NCBI RefSeq assembly: GCF_029873635.1
Contig: NC_080423.1
Coordinates: forward strand, 91,805,191 to 91,869,190
Length of the DNA: 64,000 nt
Source of the DNA: Malania oleifera
Lineage: Eukaryota; Streptophyta; Magnoliopsida; Santalales; Ximeniaceae
Reading direction: 5' to 3'
The notes beneath the pieces are model-generated. The model saw nothing but the letters and a program-made list of their open reading frames with translations, was not told where the DNA came from and did no database searches. This document shows positions 46,870 through 59,029 of this stretch, piece by piece. Both the position numbers and the translations under genes were made by a program. The stretch's first letter is position 1; each line of letters opens with the position of its first letter.

Positions 46870-47458
46870 GGAGAGGATTTTATAATCGAGTATGGTATAG
46901 AGTTGGAGAGTTGCATCCCTAGTCATCAATGGCTAGGAGAAATTAAGCCTTATCTGTATGCATATATATAAAATACAAAATAACTTGTTAGAATTTTCTC
47001 GACTTATATAGTCCAATTTATGAAGTATGGACAAAAAGAATATCGGATATTTTATGAGCTAAGATAAAGTGTTATACGGTACATGATCATCATATTTGAT
47101 ATCAGACTCAGTGCACCAATATGAAAATCAATGAATATGATCTTGTTTGTGCAAGGAGCCACATGTGATAGGTAGGGTTTTTTTACGTAGCAACAAGATA
47201 GGTGCTGCCTTCACCTAAATTTTAGTGTGTATTCTTGTCAAGTCACATATGACAAACGAAAGAAGGTGGTAAGCTCTCTGCGGACATGCTCAAGTTTGTT
47301 TTGGACAAAATCATAAAATTCATTATGCAAGGTACGCATCCTCCATATTCTTATTAACAGTTTTATTTTCATGTGCGAATGATTGATTCTGAAAATTGTT
47401 ATCATTGTTCTAAAAATTTATCGCACTCTTATTTTTGTATTAAACAAAAAAGTGCAGG
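46870..47458. other. Spacer with no recognised feature
   Basis: No coding signal or element ends are seen. Confidence 0.5.
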
Positions 47459-47467
47459 GTGATAGAT

Positions 47468-47973
47468 TGGGGTAAGCATAATTCAGTTTTAACGAAATTA
47501 ATCGATCGAATTCAGTCGATTTAGTTCGGTTAATTTATAGTTCGGTTCAGTTCGGTTTCAAAATGGGGTAAATTTGGGTATTCAGTTTTCGATTAGGTTA
47601 TGGGGAAAATGTAATTCGGTTATCCAAATTACTCAAATTTTAATTAATTAATAATTAAAGATAAATTATCAAATTATATGATTTTAGGCTAGGGTTCTAA
47701 ACCTCCAATGTTCCATTCAGCCATTCCCAATTTCCCTTCCCATTCGGCTATTCCCATTTCGACATACAAATTATACATTCATATCTTTTTTCTATAATTA
47801 ATTTTAATTTTATTCAGTTAAATTTGGTTAACCAAAATACCCAAAAAATTAGTTCAGTCAGGTATGATTTGGTTAAAGAGCTCAATTTGGTCGCTTCAGT
47901 TATGGGGTGGGGTTAACCGAAAAAATTTGATTAATTCAGTTAATTGGCCGAACCGACCGATTACACACCCCTA
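47468..47973. mobile_element. hAT-type non-autonomous element, 506 bp
   Basis: The ends are tggggtaagc and, inverted, taggggtgtgt. The flanks duplicate GTGATAGAT exactly (47459-47467 and 47974-47982), where eight bases is the hAT rule. The inside is made of ttcggttcagttcgg / ggttaaccga words. No transposase. Confidence 0.8.
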
Positions 47974-47982
47974 GTGATAGAT

Positions 47983-48940
47983 ATAGATAATAGCAACCTT
48001 TCTCCTTCATTGACGTTCTCAATCCCAACGACAACAAAAATTAAACCATGTTCTCCAACATCTTTTATTTCAAGTCATTTTCTTTTCTAATATTATTTTT
48101 TTTTCTTGACCTAGATAATGAAACATGAGCGGTTTGCATTTTTATGAATTTTTATTAGGCTTTCTTCTTGGTAAATTTTTAACTTTTTTATTATTGAATT
48201 TCTATTTCAATTTGAAAATAACATTTAAGGGCATTTTTTAGTTGTTTGTTGTGGTGGTGAAATATAACAGTAATTTTATTTATTAATTTTTTTTTAAATC
48301 TTTTGTTTTGGTTTGGAACTAAATTTTAAAATTTATTGACTTCTTGAATTTTCTTGAAGGAGCTTCAAAATGTTTTTCATTTTGATGACATGCCTATTCT
48401 ATTTTATATTATACAATTGTATTCATCTTTTATGCAGTGCATGATAAAGTACTGAAAAATAAATCTATATCTGATTCTGCATCTAAAATTTAAGTTGGTT
48501 TGGTAAATGAACATGAATGCTAAATTGTTTTAGTTGTTTCGTGTATAATATTTAACCATATTCTAATTTTTAATTTTAACTTTATGAATTTATGTTTTGT
48601 GTTGTGATTTTTATTTTTATTTTTCATAAAAGGACAAAAATGGTAAAGAGACATTTAGGGTTCGTTTAGTTGTGAAAAATATTTTTCGCTTTTTACTTAA
48701 ACTATATAATAAATATTTTTTTTAAGATTAATATTATAAATATAATTATTACATAAGATTACTTTCTTAAGCTATATAATAAATAATTTTTCATATAATT
48801 ATATATTTTATTATATTATTTATAATATTGCATTGTAATATATATGTGTCTGCGCATATTTAATACACAATAGTATAATATTTTTTCTATACTATATTAT
48901 TATTATTAAATTTTATTATTATATATTTATAATTGATGAT
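47983..48940. other. AT-rich spacer
   Basis: No feature recognised; very A+T-rich from 48690 onward. Confidence 0.5.
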
Positions 48941-48946
48941 AATAAT

Positions 48947-49948
48947 TGTTGCGACATTCCCGAGGCGAACTGGACAAGGTGGTTTTAAAAATATTTTCGT
49001 GGAAAGCATGGTGTGATGGAATCGCCACTAACCTTTTGGAGTGTGGTTAGAACACTTGGTTACTACTTAATTAAGGATATAATCAGTCTACATAACTAGA
49101 GCAGGGATTGAGAGTACAGTTACTCAAGGGGAAGGTATTAGCACCCCCTACACGCTTGTCCCATCAGACAGTACCTAATTAATTCAAAATTATCTCATAA
49201 ATTAAATTTAATGAGCCTTTGAAGTCACTCCTTTTCAAAATTTGCAAAAAAATGCACAATATAAATACTATATAAGTATTCTCTCAGAAATGGGGCATAT
49301 CGTACTGCAAAGAACTCATGCCTCCCTTTAAAATCATTGGAATGGAAAATAAAAAAAATGGTACAAAATAAACTCCCGGTATTTTGAAATTTCGTATGGT
49401 TTTTCTAAGTCTGAAAATAATATTCCGGGAGGTTTTAAGATTTATTTGGGATAGAAAAGAGTGCAAAAATGATTTTCAAGCCTCAAAATATTTTTCCTGA
49501 TTTTTTTCTCTATTTTTTTGAATTTTTTGTAATTTGTCATATTTTACCAAACAAAAAAATAATTAAAGAAAAATAATGAAAATGAAGTCCAAATTTATTT
49601 TTTTTGAATTTTCTCTTGAGTTTTCTGAATTTTCTGTGTTGTTTTAGTGCAAAAACAATTTTTGGTCTCAACACTATTTTTTGTGATTTTTTTCTGAATT
49701 TTTAGGAATTTTTTTGAATTTTCATAATTTTTTCATATTTTTCCAAAATTTGAAATAACCCAAAATATAATTAAAGAAAAATAATGAAAATTTTTAAAAA
49801 TATTTTTTAGAATTTTCCCAATAGTTTTCTGAATTTTTAGCATTTTATGATTTTTATGAATTTTTTGTGAATTTTTCTGAGTTATTAAATGTTTAAATAA
49901 TAATATAATAAATGAAATAATTAAATCGGTTCCATACCAGTTCAGGGG
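48947..49948. mobile_element. Large-LTR fragment (same family as 42594 and 56161)
   Basis: Begins TGTTGCGACATTCCC and carries ggaatcgccactaacc, gtgtggttagaacactt and aaggggaaggtattagcacc. The other end (GGGGTGTCTACA) is missing before 49949, where a different LTR begins. The stretch 49490-49890 is a degenerate tandem repeat of about 210 bp (aattaaagaaaaataatgaa at 49560 and 49771). Confidence 0.75.
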
Positions 49949-52211
49949 TGTAACGCCCCGAACCCTTAAACCCGGGTCCGGCACGTTATACCTGATAAAA
50001 TCTTGATAATTCATAATCCATAATAAATCATCCATCACCTGCATTTCCATAAATCTACATAACTCCCAAAACATTTCAGTATTTTCACAATCATTCCTTA
50101 CTCAATAACCTTAAAATATAAAGACATAAAACATAAATATTTACATTCCCCAAACTTAATATAGAAATATACCCTTTTCTTTTTCTATTTCCCAATAATG
50201 CTATAAAAACCTCGAACTTTCTAAACTCATTCTCGAGGAAATCTTGAAAAAGATAAATTCATATTCGGGTGAGAAACATCTCAGTAAGGGAATAAATAAT
50301 ATATTAAAACAGTGTGTGACTCACATGAGTTTATAAATATCATTTTATTAACATTTGAAAATAGTTAACATAATTTCTGAAATCATTCCCTGAACATAAT
50401 CAATCACATGCAAATATTTAACATACGAGATTACCCGAAGATAGGGGTGATTACTTGCCCATATAAGTAGCACCCCTCTGCTCTGATATTTAGGTAACCT
50501 TAAGGTCACTAATAAAGCATATCAGGGCACTCACCTTACTCAGTAAGCCCTTAAGTGTTAGATTGATCTCGTACTCATACCGTTCAATAATAGCTTACCG
50601 GCAAAGGCTCCCAAGAATAGGGAAATCTACCCACCCATACAAGTAGTTTCCCTCTACCCTAACACATTATGCAGCCTACTGCTATACCTAATATAACTAA
50701 GGCACTCGCTTTTTTCAGCAAGCCATCGGGAGAAGAGTACGCCTCACCCCAATCGTAACATGTTCTACTCGCATACGTACTGCTAATACCATAATACATT
50801 ATTTTGTTTGTCATTATTCTGCATCTCTCAAGTGTTCATGTTTTCATCTTTTACTTTTCATTTCATTTCACTTTACGTAACTCTTTCTCATTTTACATTG
50901 TTCACATTTCATATTTCATTTCTATTTCATTCATTTCCATTTTCATTTCATTCCATTTCATACTCAACATCTTTTAGCTGTTTTACCTAACATCTTTCAG
51001 CTGTTTTACCTAATATTTTTCAGCTGTTACACATTTACCCAACATCTTTTAGCTATTTTACCCAACATCTTTCAGTTGTTTTACCCAACATTTTTCAGTT
51101 ATTTACCCAACATTTTTCAGGTGTTTACATGGTTGCATTAACACACACAAGCAACATAGTTCATATCATGTTTTATTCATAATGCATTACTTACTTAACC
51201 TGCATCTCATACATATAACATATATTTGCACAAAATCTCATGCCACACAATTTAGTAATAAAATTCATACATTGCCTGTAAAATATATCAACCAACATTT
51301 AACGTTTATATACTAAAAATACCTTTCATTTCTTATATAATTATCCTGAGAATATTTTTCTACTTTCATTAGTTCATTTTCGCATATACATACCTAACAA
51401 ACAGCCCTAAACTGAGAAAAACATAATTTAAATGGCTGGCATTTTAAACCCATATTGAGACATATACACGTTATAATATAACACAATTTATTTTTCATTA
51501 AATTCATAAAAATTTTGGTTTAATATATATTTTTTCCCTTATCTGATTTCTTGAATTACGCCAACAGGGACCCCGAAAAATACATGCGGCGCTCACCCGG
51601 ACCCTAAATCAAAAATCTTAATTCCATGTAATTAATCCTGAATAAAATATTATTTTAATATTTCCTAAACCCAAAAATTTTAAATAAATAAATATACCTT
51701 TAAATATAGTCAAATTACCAAATTTCCCAAATCTCACTTTTGCTTTGAAGTAGGGCCTAGAAAACCTCAATTGGAAATTTACTTATGTCAAAATGACAAC
51801 GATCACGTCTAGGACCCCATGGTGGTGTCTGATTGTCGATTCAACAGCAGATTTAACGACAAATTGAGAAATTAGGGAAAAATTACCTTACCCTAGGAAT
51901 GGTGCCTACGCTCCCACAACAATTCCGTTCCAGCAAAAATGTCGGTGGCGGAGTTAGGAATCCAACGACACCTTTATTTTTTGATCGGCACTCGTTAGGC
52001 CGACGAAATTGAGGAAAGAGAGGAGGAGACAGAAGGAGATGACGGAGAGAGAGAAGGAGATTGAGATAGGCGCAGGAGAGAAGGCTGAAAAATCCTGAGA
52101 GGCGTGAACTCTGGTAAGATTGAATTGGATTTCAAATTGAAATTCAATTCATTTAATTCTATCTTTACATTATTTTATACTTTCTATATATATATATATA
52201 TATATACTTAT
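49949..52211 (-). mobile_element. Second Ty3/gypsy-type LTR, interrupted at 52211
   Basis: Starts TGTAACGCCCCGAACCC on the plus strand, that is, an LTR 3' end on the minus strand. It follows the general layout of the LTR at 52212, including gggtgagaaacatctcagta against gggtgagacacctatcagta. It shows no matching terminal TG before the inserted element begins, so its U3 probably continues after 63784. Inside are (CATTT)n-like DNA (50860-50960) and a 23-bp minisatellite. Confidence 0.6.
50964..51128. repeat. Minisatellite, about 7 units of 22-29 bp (aacatctttcagctgtttta)
   Basis: Units begin at about 50965, 50989, 51012, 51041, 51064, 51087 and 51109, all with the core caacatcttt(t/c)ag(c/t)tgtttta. 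It lies inside the LTR. Confidence 0.85.
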
Positions 52212-54031
52212 TGTCACGCCCCAAACCCCGAAATGGGACCCAGGGGTGAAAATGTAACCTAACATGTCCCTGTATCATACAAATTATCACAGATACAGTA
52301 CAATGGATGAGGATCCGACCCCGTGGGGTTCCCAAGCACCCTAAACACATCAAACCACAATCATATACGCAGCGAAAAAAGTCATTCTATATCAACATAT
52401 GCGGTACCATACCAGAATCTATACATGAGCCAAACATAGCTCTAACAAAACGTACAAACTGGGTGCCCAAATACAACCCAAAATGGCAACCAACAAAATT
52501 ACAGTCCTAGCACTTACCCAAACGCTAACGTAGTACACCAGCCACTACGCTCCCTACACCAGTAAGCTAGTTCCGATTACTCGAAGGACCTGTAAAAATG
52601 TACCTATAGTAGGGGTGAGACACCTATCAGTAAGGAAGAACACAGGTTATATCGGTGTGTGGCATTTGAGTGTTATCATGATGCAACATACACGCAGTTA
52701 AATGCAAATCTAGTACTAATTTACACAGTGCATACACGCACACACAACACATGATCAACAATCGTGGTGTCATCACACACTTCGACCCGAAGTCGGTCCA
52801 GCATTCCGACGTTGGCTCGTAGCCAACCTACGAAGCACGGCACCATTGGCACATGGCTAGTCCTTAACTCCCATGGCATCGTACCGACGCTAACTGGTGG
52901 ATCCACACCCTTCATCCTAATCCGTCGAGATAGGCTCATGCCCTCGGATATAGAGCCGGCCACTCTTGCCTACGTGGTAGGCGATAAACACACGCTCTCA
53001 GATATAGAGCCGGTCACTCTCAGTCCCTGGAATCATTGGAATCACGGTCCCATCAGCAATTCCGCATATCACACACACATGCATTCTCATATAACCAAAC
53101 AAATCACACTCATTTGGTAATCTAAATCATGGTTTTCTAAACAAATACGGTTTAAACAAAGTCAAGGCACAACTATCCCAATATCACTGTATAAATCACA
53201 CATATACTCAGTTTTCAACAAAGCCCGGGATTCAGCCCGTCGTCCCTTTTTTCCCAAAACTGTAATAATGAAAAACCCATAATTTTCCCCGTTAGATCCC
53301 CTCAAATGAGTAGCCAAAACACACACCGGACTATGAACCACAGTTCCACCGAGTTCGATTTCAAAAATAACCAATATAACATAGTTTCCCCTTACCTTAA
53401 CCCCGTATAACAAAACCCGAACTCCAAGGCTCCTAAACAGCGAACCGAGTTCCAAAACCTATAAATCATAGTACAGAATATACTCACAAGACCATCCTCT
53501 ACAAAACTACCAGATCAGAAATGAAACCAAGCCTTACCTCGATTTTTCGCCAAAACCCGAAAACCTCTGAAACGAGATTCCGATCTATAGAAGTTGTAGA
53601 GAATCCTTCCACGATCCTCGTGGTAACTTCCGTTTCCCGATTCTATCAACGATTGGCGAGAAATCTAGAGAGAGAGAAAGTAGGGAGAGGTTTAGAGAAA
53701 GAGAGAGATATTTGAGAAATTTAATGAAGAAGAAAGAGAATTTTTTTTTTTTAGCCCCTTGACCCGGGCAATTTTATCGAAGAAATGGTACCTTCATCAA
53801 CGAATCTTTCACTGAATTCGTTGACGAATCAGTGGCCTCATTGACGAATCCTAATATTCCCGTTTTCCGAAACTCCTCGGCTTCTCCTCGTCGACGAGTC
53901 TCTGAATTTCGTCGACGAGAAAAGCACACACTTCGTCAACGAAATCTGGCTTCGTCGACGAAGCTTGGTAAATTCCAATTTTTCCACTCTCTTAATATTT
54001 AAATCCAGTTATCACGATTCGGGTTCTTACA
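52212..54031 (-). repeat. 3' LTR of the chromovirus, 1820 bp
   Basis: TG...CA ends (TGTAAGAACC to GGGGCGTGACA on the minus strand). A run of T at 53741-53752 sits where the other LTR has its TATA box, so this copy looks promoter-defective. Confidence 0.95.
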
Positions 54032-54044
54032 TTCTCCCCTCCTT
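54032..54044 (-). promoter_or_regulatory. Polypurine tract
   Basis: AAGGAGGGGAGAA on the minus strand, directly against the LTR start, the priming site for plus-strand synthesis. Confidence 0.9.
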
Positions 54045-54348
54045 ACAAAAATTTTGTCCTCAAAATTTGCCATCTCTCATTCATAAAGTCATACATACAA
54101 TCGATACCATGCTGTCACATATCTACCACTCTAGAGAAAACTGGTGACCACTACAGAGCAGTCCCATCATACACATACACATATATACCCTCACTTATGA
54201 TAGAGAAATACTGTGGTTACATATACAACGGTCTCAGGAGTTCACAATACACACACAGTCCCGACGACTAACTACCTATCCCAACCCACAGTGGGATCAT
54301 GTACAAGTGCTCAAAACAACTGTGGAGACTTCCGGCGTATTTCCGTTT

Positions 54349-54615
54349 CTAGTTCCCAAGAAGCTTCCTCGACCTCGTGGTTTTGCCACATACCTTCACT
54401 AACAATATTTCTCTGGTACGAAGCTTCTGAACTTTACGGTCCAGAACCTGAACAGGTATCTCCTTATATGCTAAAGTATCCCCAATTTCCAACTCATCAT
54501 AACAAATAACATGTGAATGATCCAACACGTACCTCCTCAACATGGATACGTAAAACACATTGTGGACCCTTGAAAGTGCTGGAGGTAATGCAACTTTGTA
54601 GGCTACTGGACCCAC
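54349..54615 (-). pseudogene. Integrase C-terminus and chromodomain-like end
   Basis: MGPVAYKVALPPALSRVHNV, FYVSMLRRYV and LDRKVQKLRTREILLVKV are the standard end of Tekay/Del-type integrases. After VKV the frame shifts and the expected chromodomain core continues in another frame, so the domain is broken. It would have read histone marks in an active element. Confidence 0.7.
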
Positions 54616-54826
54616 TTACTCAAGTACCTTGAATGGTCCGATATACCTCGGGCTTAGTTTGCCCTTTCTGCCGAATCTCATCACCCCTTTCATCGGAGGA
54701 ATTCGCAGAAATACCTTACCCCCCCACTTCGAACTCTAAATCATGGCGGCGAACATCTGTATAACTCTTCTGCCGACTCTGAGCTGATCTAATCCTCTCC
54801 TGGATCAAACCCACCTTCTCAGACGC

Positions 54827-55012
54827 CTACTGCACAAGTTTGGGTCCTAACACCTGACGTTCACCAACCTCATCCCAACACAAAGGAGATCGACACCTCC
54901 GACCATACAAGGCCTTGAACGGTGCCATCTCGATACTAGATTGGAAGCTGTTATTATAAGCGAACTCCACAAATGGCATAAACTGTATCCAACTACCACC
55001 AAAGTCTAACAC
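54827..55012 (-). pseudogene. Integrase C-terminal core piece
   Basis: SWIQFMPFVEFAYNNSFQSS and APFKALYGRRCRSPLCWDEV are the GPKLVQ-ending part of Ty3/gypsy integrases. A stop separates it from the core. Confidence 0.8.
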
Positions 55013-55067
55013 AAGCTCGCAACATATCTTCCAATATCTAAATCGTCCTCTCTGACTGTCCTTCAGT

Positions 55068-55346
55068 CTAGGGGTGGAACATTGTACTGAAAGTAAGCTT
55101 CGTCCCTAATGCCTCCTGCAAGCTCATCCAGAATCGAGAAATAAACCCCGGATCTCGATTCGATACTATGGACACCGGTACTCCGTGCGTTCTCACAATC
55201 TCATGCACATACAACTCTACTAGCCTACTCAAAGGATAGCTAACTCTCATTGGTATGAAATGAGCAGACTTTGTTAATCTATCTACGATCACCCAAATAG
55301 CATTTTGTCCGTGAAGCGCTGGCGGCAATCCGGTCACAAAATCCAT
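55068..55346 (-). pseudogene. Integrase catalytic core (second Asp lost)
   Basis: [20 protein letters not shown] then [12 protein letters not shown] contain the first catalytic Asp. The second motif reads VSNRDPGF where the family has SDRD, so Asn stands at the second metal-binding Asp. The frame ends soon after FHP. The element cannot integrate with this enzyme. Confidence 0.8.
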
Positions 55347-55424
55347 GGAAATATGCTCTCATTTCCACACCGGAATAGGCAAAGGCTGCAACAGCCCTAC
55401 CGGCCTCTAATGTTCAGCTTTCAC

Positions 55425-55652
55425 CTATTGACACGTCAGACACTGCTCCATGAACTGAGCAATCTGCTTCTTCATACCATACCACCAGAAGGTCTCGCGC
55501 AAGTCCCGATACATCTTCATACTACCAGGATGTACCGTATACATAGAACAATGCGCTTCCTCCAGAATTATCCTTCTGATCTCATCATCATTCGGAATGC
55601 ACAATCTGGTCCCAAACCTCAGTACACCTCTCTCAGAGATGTTAAACTCCAT
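55425..55652 (-). pseudogene. Integrase zinc-binding (H2C2) domain
   Basis: EEAHCSMYTVHPGSMKMYRD, then FWWYGMKKQI, then EQCLTCQ give the HHCC pattern of Ty3/gypsy integrases, intact in this piece. Confidence 0.85.
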
Positions 55653-55661
55653 AGTCAGTCC

Positions 55662-56156
55662 CTACTGTACCTTTTCACTAACCTCTGCCAACTCTGCAAC
55701 ACTAACCTGCGCGGCTTTTATACGCTTAAACAAAGTCGGTTGGACCACCAACCCAGCAAGATAAGCCTGATGATCACCAACCACCAACTCTATACCTGAG
55801 CTTTCCATATCCCGTCTTATGTGACACTGAGTTACAACCGCAGATACAGCCATAGGCCCTGACTTCCGACTCAATGCATCAGCTACCACATTAGCCTTCC
55901 CCGGGTGATAACTGATCGTGCAATCATAGTCCTTAATCAACTCTAGTCATCGCCTCTGCCTCATGTTCAACTCCTTCTGTGTGAAGAAATACCTGAGGCT
56001 CTTATGATCTGTGAAGATCTCACACTGCACCCTGTACAGATAATGTCGCCAGATCTTCAGTGCATACACAACGGCAGCCAACTCCAAATCGTGTGTAGGG
56101 TAGTTTTTATCATATTCTTTCAGTTGCCGAGAAGCATTCCCTACTACCTTACCTTA
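55662..56156 (-). pseudogene. RNase H, distal part
   Basis: MIKDYDCTISYHPGKANVVA and DALSRKS mark the RNase H end. Just upstream (56155-55950) the frame gives the FTDHKSL-type block in pieces. It is cut off at 56161 by the inserted solo LTR; the start of RNase H lies on the far side, at 59030-59120. Confidence 0.75.
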
Positions 56157-56604
56157 CTGCTGTCGCGACGTCCCGGGAGCGCGTGTGCCCCGGGCGTCGA
56201 AATAAAAATGAATTTTAATTTTCAAGGAAAAATAGGGAATGTCGGAGTCGCCACTAACCTTTAGTGTGGTTAGAACACGTGATGATTATCCCATTAGGGG
56301 TAAAATAGGTCTACATTACTAGAGTTAGGCTCGAGAGTTCGGTTACGCGAGGGGAAGGTATGAGCACCCCCTACGCGCCCGTTCTTACGATCGGTGCTTA
56401 ATTAATTTGAAATTATCCCTAAGTTAATCTAATAAGTCTTTAAATTACTCCTTTTTATGAATTTATAAATACATATGAAAAATAAATAAATAAATATATA
56501 CATATATATTCCCTCAGAGCTTAAGGTACGTGAAGCCCGAAGGCTCATACGCCCCGACATTAAAATCATAGGAATGAAAAACTCAAAAATACTTAATGAC
56601 AAAA

Positions 56605-56605
<1 letters not shown>

Positions 56606-56648
<43 letters not shown>

Positions 56649-56690
56649 GATCATAAAATAATTATAATGATAGTAATAGTAATGATCTAC

Positions 56691-56731
<41 letters not shown>
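56606..56731. repeat. (TAA)n runs
   Basis: Two trinucleotide runs, 56606-56646 and 56690-56731, in the solo LTR. The poly-Ile, poly-Asn and poly-Tyr frames here are by-products. Confidence 0.9.
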
Positions 56732-56732
<1 letters not shown>

Positions 56733-57056
56733 TCGACACATGTATATATACGTTTGATAATAATGAATAGTATGTACCCTAATATATGGAAATAATATGT
56801 GACTATACACATGCTAACATACATATATACTTGCGCAAAAAGGATAGTAAGAATAATACCGCGTTCCAAGATTTACAATATCAGCCGACCTCTAAAAATA
56901 TACATATGTATGTATATATAATAATTATGGCAATAATACTATTAGTGGTAATAAGCATATATTAATAATACTAAACTTGCCTTAATAAAAACATGTACAA
57001 TTTGGAAACATATCAAGTAAAATTATGGGAACAATTCAAATTATAATCTATTATGC

Positions 57057-57058
<2 letters not shown>

Positions 57059-57098
<40 letters not shown>
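57059..57098. repeat. (AT)20 run
   Basis: A perfect AT dinucleotide run in the solo LTR. Confidence 0.9.
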
Positions 57099-57100
<2 letters not shown>

Positions 57101-57884
57101 GTATAATATATAAACATGTGATAATTAGGAAATATACCAAAATCTAACATGGAAATACAGTAATAATACGAAAATAAATATGTAATCAAATATACAATAA
57201 GAGGTATAGGTAAAGGTAATATAAATATTGACCTAAACATATGAGGTGATCACAATAATAAGATGTAAACCATACAATTAAATAATAATATAAATATGCC
57301 AATAAATAATTAAGGCAATGACAATAATACCTATGCATGCAAATTAGATATACAATTAAAATATGCAATCAATAATAACATAAATATAAATATATAAGGT
57401 TATAATAATAACAATCACATAAGTATGTAAAAAATATATATAAAACAAATATGCAACATAATAATAATAATATGCAAAATAAATACACAATGATAATATG
57501 ACAACAATATTAAAGTATACAATAATAATAACAAGAAAAATATATCATGGATATTAAACATTAAAACAAAAAATGTAACTGACAACAATAGTATTAATAT
57601 CTTATATATATAATAAACGCAGCAAAAAGCACACTTTAAATATTAAAATGAATTTCTACAATGAAGTTTCTACAACTATATTTAATATCTAGAGATAAAT
57701 AAATAAACAAATAAGCATGAACAAGTATCATAAACTGAATATTTAATATATACAATCAAGAGCTTAATCCTGCATATTTAAAAAAACACAACTAATAAAA
57801 ATCAGTTAATCATTTAATCTCTACACATACATAATAAAGGATTAAACTTTAAATTTTAAAACCGAAGCAAACCAAACCAGCTAT

Positions 57885-57887
<3 letters not shown>

Positions 57888-57942
<55 letters not shown>
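57888..57942. repeat. (TA)n run, about 27 units
   Basis: A perfect TA run in the solo LTR, next to the G-rich leader-like part. Confidence 0.9.
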
Positions 57943-57944
<2 letters not shown>

Positions 57945-58256
57945 ACACAGTAACTTAAAATAAATGCAATACAGAGGATTACATGCAAGTGGGTGTGTGC
58001 GTATGCAGGAGTGTGTGCGTGCTTACCAGGGGCTTACCGTTGTGGGTGATGCTGGAGGTCGCCGGAGATACTGGAGGTGGTCGGAGATCCTGGACTGTCT
58101 GGGAGATGGTTGGCCGCAAGGATGATGTTGGGGTCTCGGACCAGTGGTGCTCGCCGGAGGGAACTCTCGAGACTGTGTTCGGAGGGTTCTACCCGTGCTA
58201 GTGTTGAGAACCTCCAGCGGTTGCAGAAGCTGGCGTCGTGGGGTCGTGGCCGTGAA

Positions 58257-58392
58257 GTGTTGCAGAGAGCCGTGAGGCTCTGCCGGAGCGTGGTTGTGCT
58301 GGTGGGGTTCTGGCCGTGGAGTGTTGCAGAGAGCCGTGAGGCTCTGCTGGAGCGTGGCTGTGCTGGTGGGGTTCTGGCCGTGGAGTGTTGCA
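58257..58392 (+). repeat. 64-bp tandem duplication in a G-rich stretch
   Basis: gtgttgcagagagccgtgag begins copies at 58257 and 58321 and a third partial copy at 58385. Copies differ by only a few bases. The 149-codon frame across it changes reading in each unit because 64 is not a multiple of three. Confidence 0.9.
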
Positions 58393-58553
58393 GACGAGGT
58401 CGGTTGGTGGCTCTCGGTTGGGGCTGTTGCCGAGAGCAGAGGAGTGGTGGTGGCTTGCCTATTCTGGTCTGTGGGAACGGTGGCGAGATGGAGTTGAAGG
58501 AGGGGGAGGTGAGGGCTACTGTGTGATGGAGAGCGGGGCTAGAGAAGGAGAGG

Positions 58554-58599
58554 GTTTTTTTTTTTTTTTGGTGTGTGGCTCTCCCCCCCCCCCCCCCCC
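58554..58599. repeat. Poly-T then poly-C run
   Basis: About 16 T (58554-58569), a short link gtgtgtggct, then 17 C (58583-58599). Confidence 0.95.
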
Positions 58600-58779
58600 T
58601 CCAATTGTGTGAATGAAGCCAGCCTATAAATAGGCTCTCCCACTTAAAACCCTAATACCAACATTCCATAATAATAATAATAATAATGAATTAAATATAA
58701 TAATAAAAAATAGTGGTAGAATAATAATAATAATAATAATAGCAAACTAATATCTAAAAGTAATATTAATAATAGAGAA

Positions 58780-58819
<40 letters not shown>
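58780..58819. repeat. (AAT)n run
   Basis: Trinucleotide run; others of the same type lie at about 58722-58740 and 58975-58994. Confidence 0.9.
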
Positions 58820-59029
58820 GATAGATAGATAAATAAGAATAAAAATAATAATAGTAATACTAATAATGGTAGAGTAATAATCAATAAAATAAAGATAAAA
58901 AATACTAATAAAAAAAATAATAATAATAACAATAATAATAGTAATAAAAATAATAATAATAGCAAAATAACAATAATAATAATAATAATAATAATCATAT
59001 TGGGTCTGGGTAAAAATGGGGTGTCTACA

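Larger units (their letters stand above)
56161..59029. mobile_element. Solo LTR, 2869 bp, inserted in the chromovirus RNase H
   Basis: Starts TGTCGCGACGTCCCGGGAGC and ends GGGGTGTCTACA. The target CTGC is duplicated (56157-56160 and 59031-59034); a fifth base differs (A against G). The interrupted frame resumes on each side at this point. It carries ggagtcgccactaacc, gttacgcgaggggaagg and gcaccccctacgcgcc, shared with the LTRs at 42594 and 48947. A palindromic TATA (CCTATAAATAGG, 58625-58636) and GTAAG donors to its left suggest minus orientation. It is unusually long because of many (AAT)n and (TA)n runs. Confidence 0.88.

Noticed and set aside
49925..49948. A primer-binding site next to the LTR at 49949 (ctggtatggaacc on the minus strand)
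   Set aside because: It starts like the tRNA-Met site but diverges after six bases; chance is more likely.
56574..56869. Poly-Ile, poly-Asn and poly-Tyr frames
   Set aside because: They are translations of (TAA)n microsatellites on both strands.
58077..58526. A 149-codon plus-strand frame as a gene
   Set aside because: It lies inside a solo LTR and runs through a 64-bp tandem duplication that shifts frame in each unit; it has no known domain.
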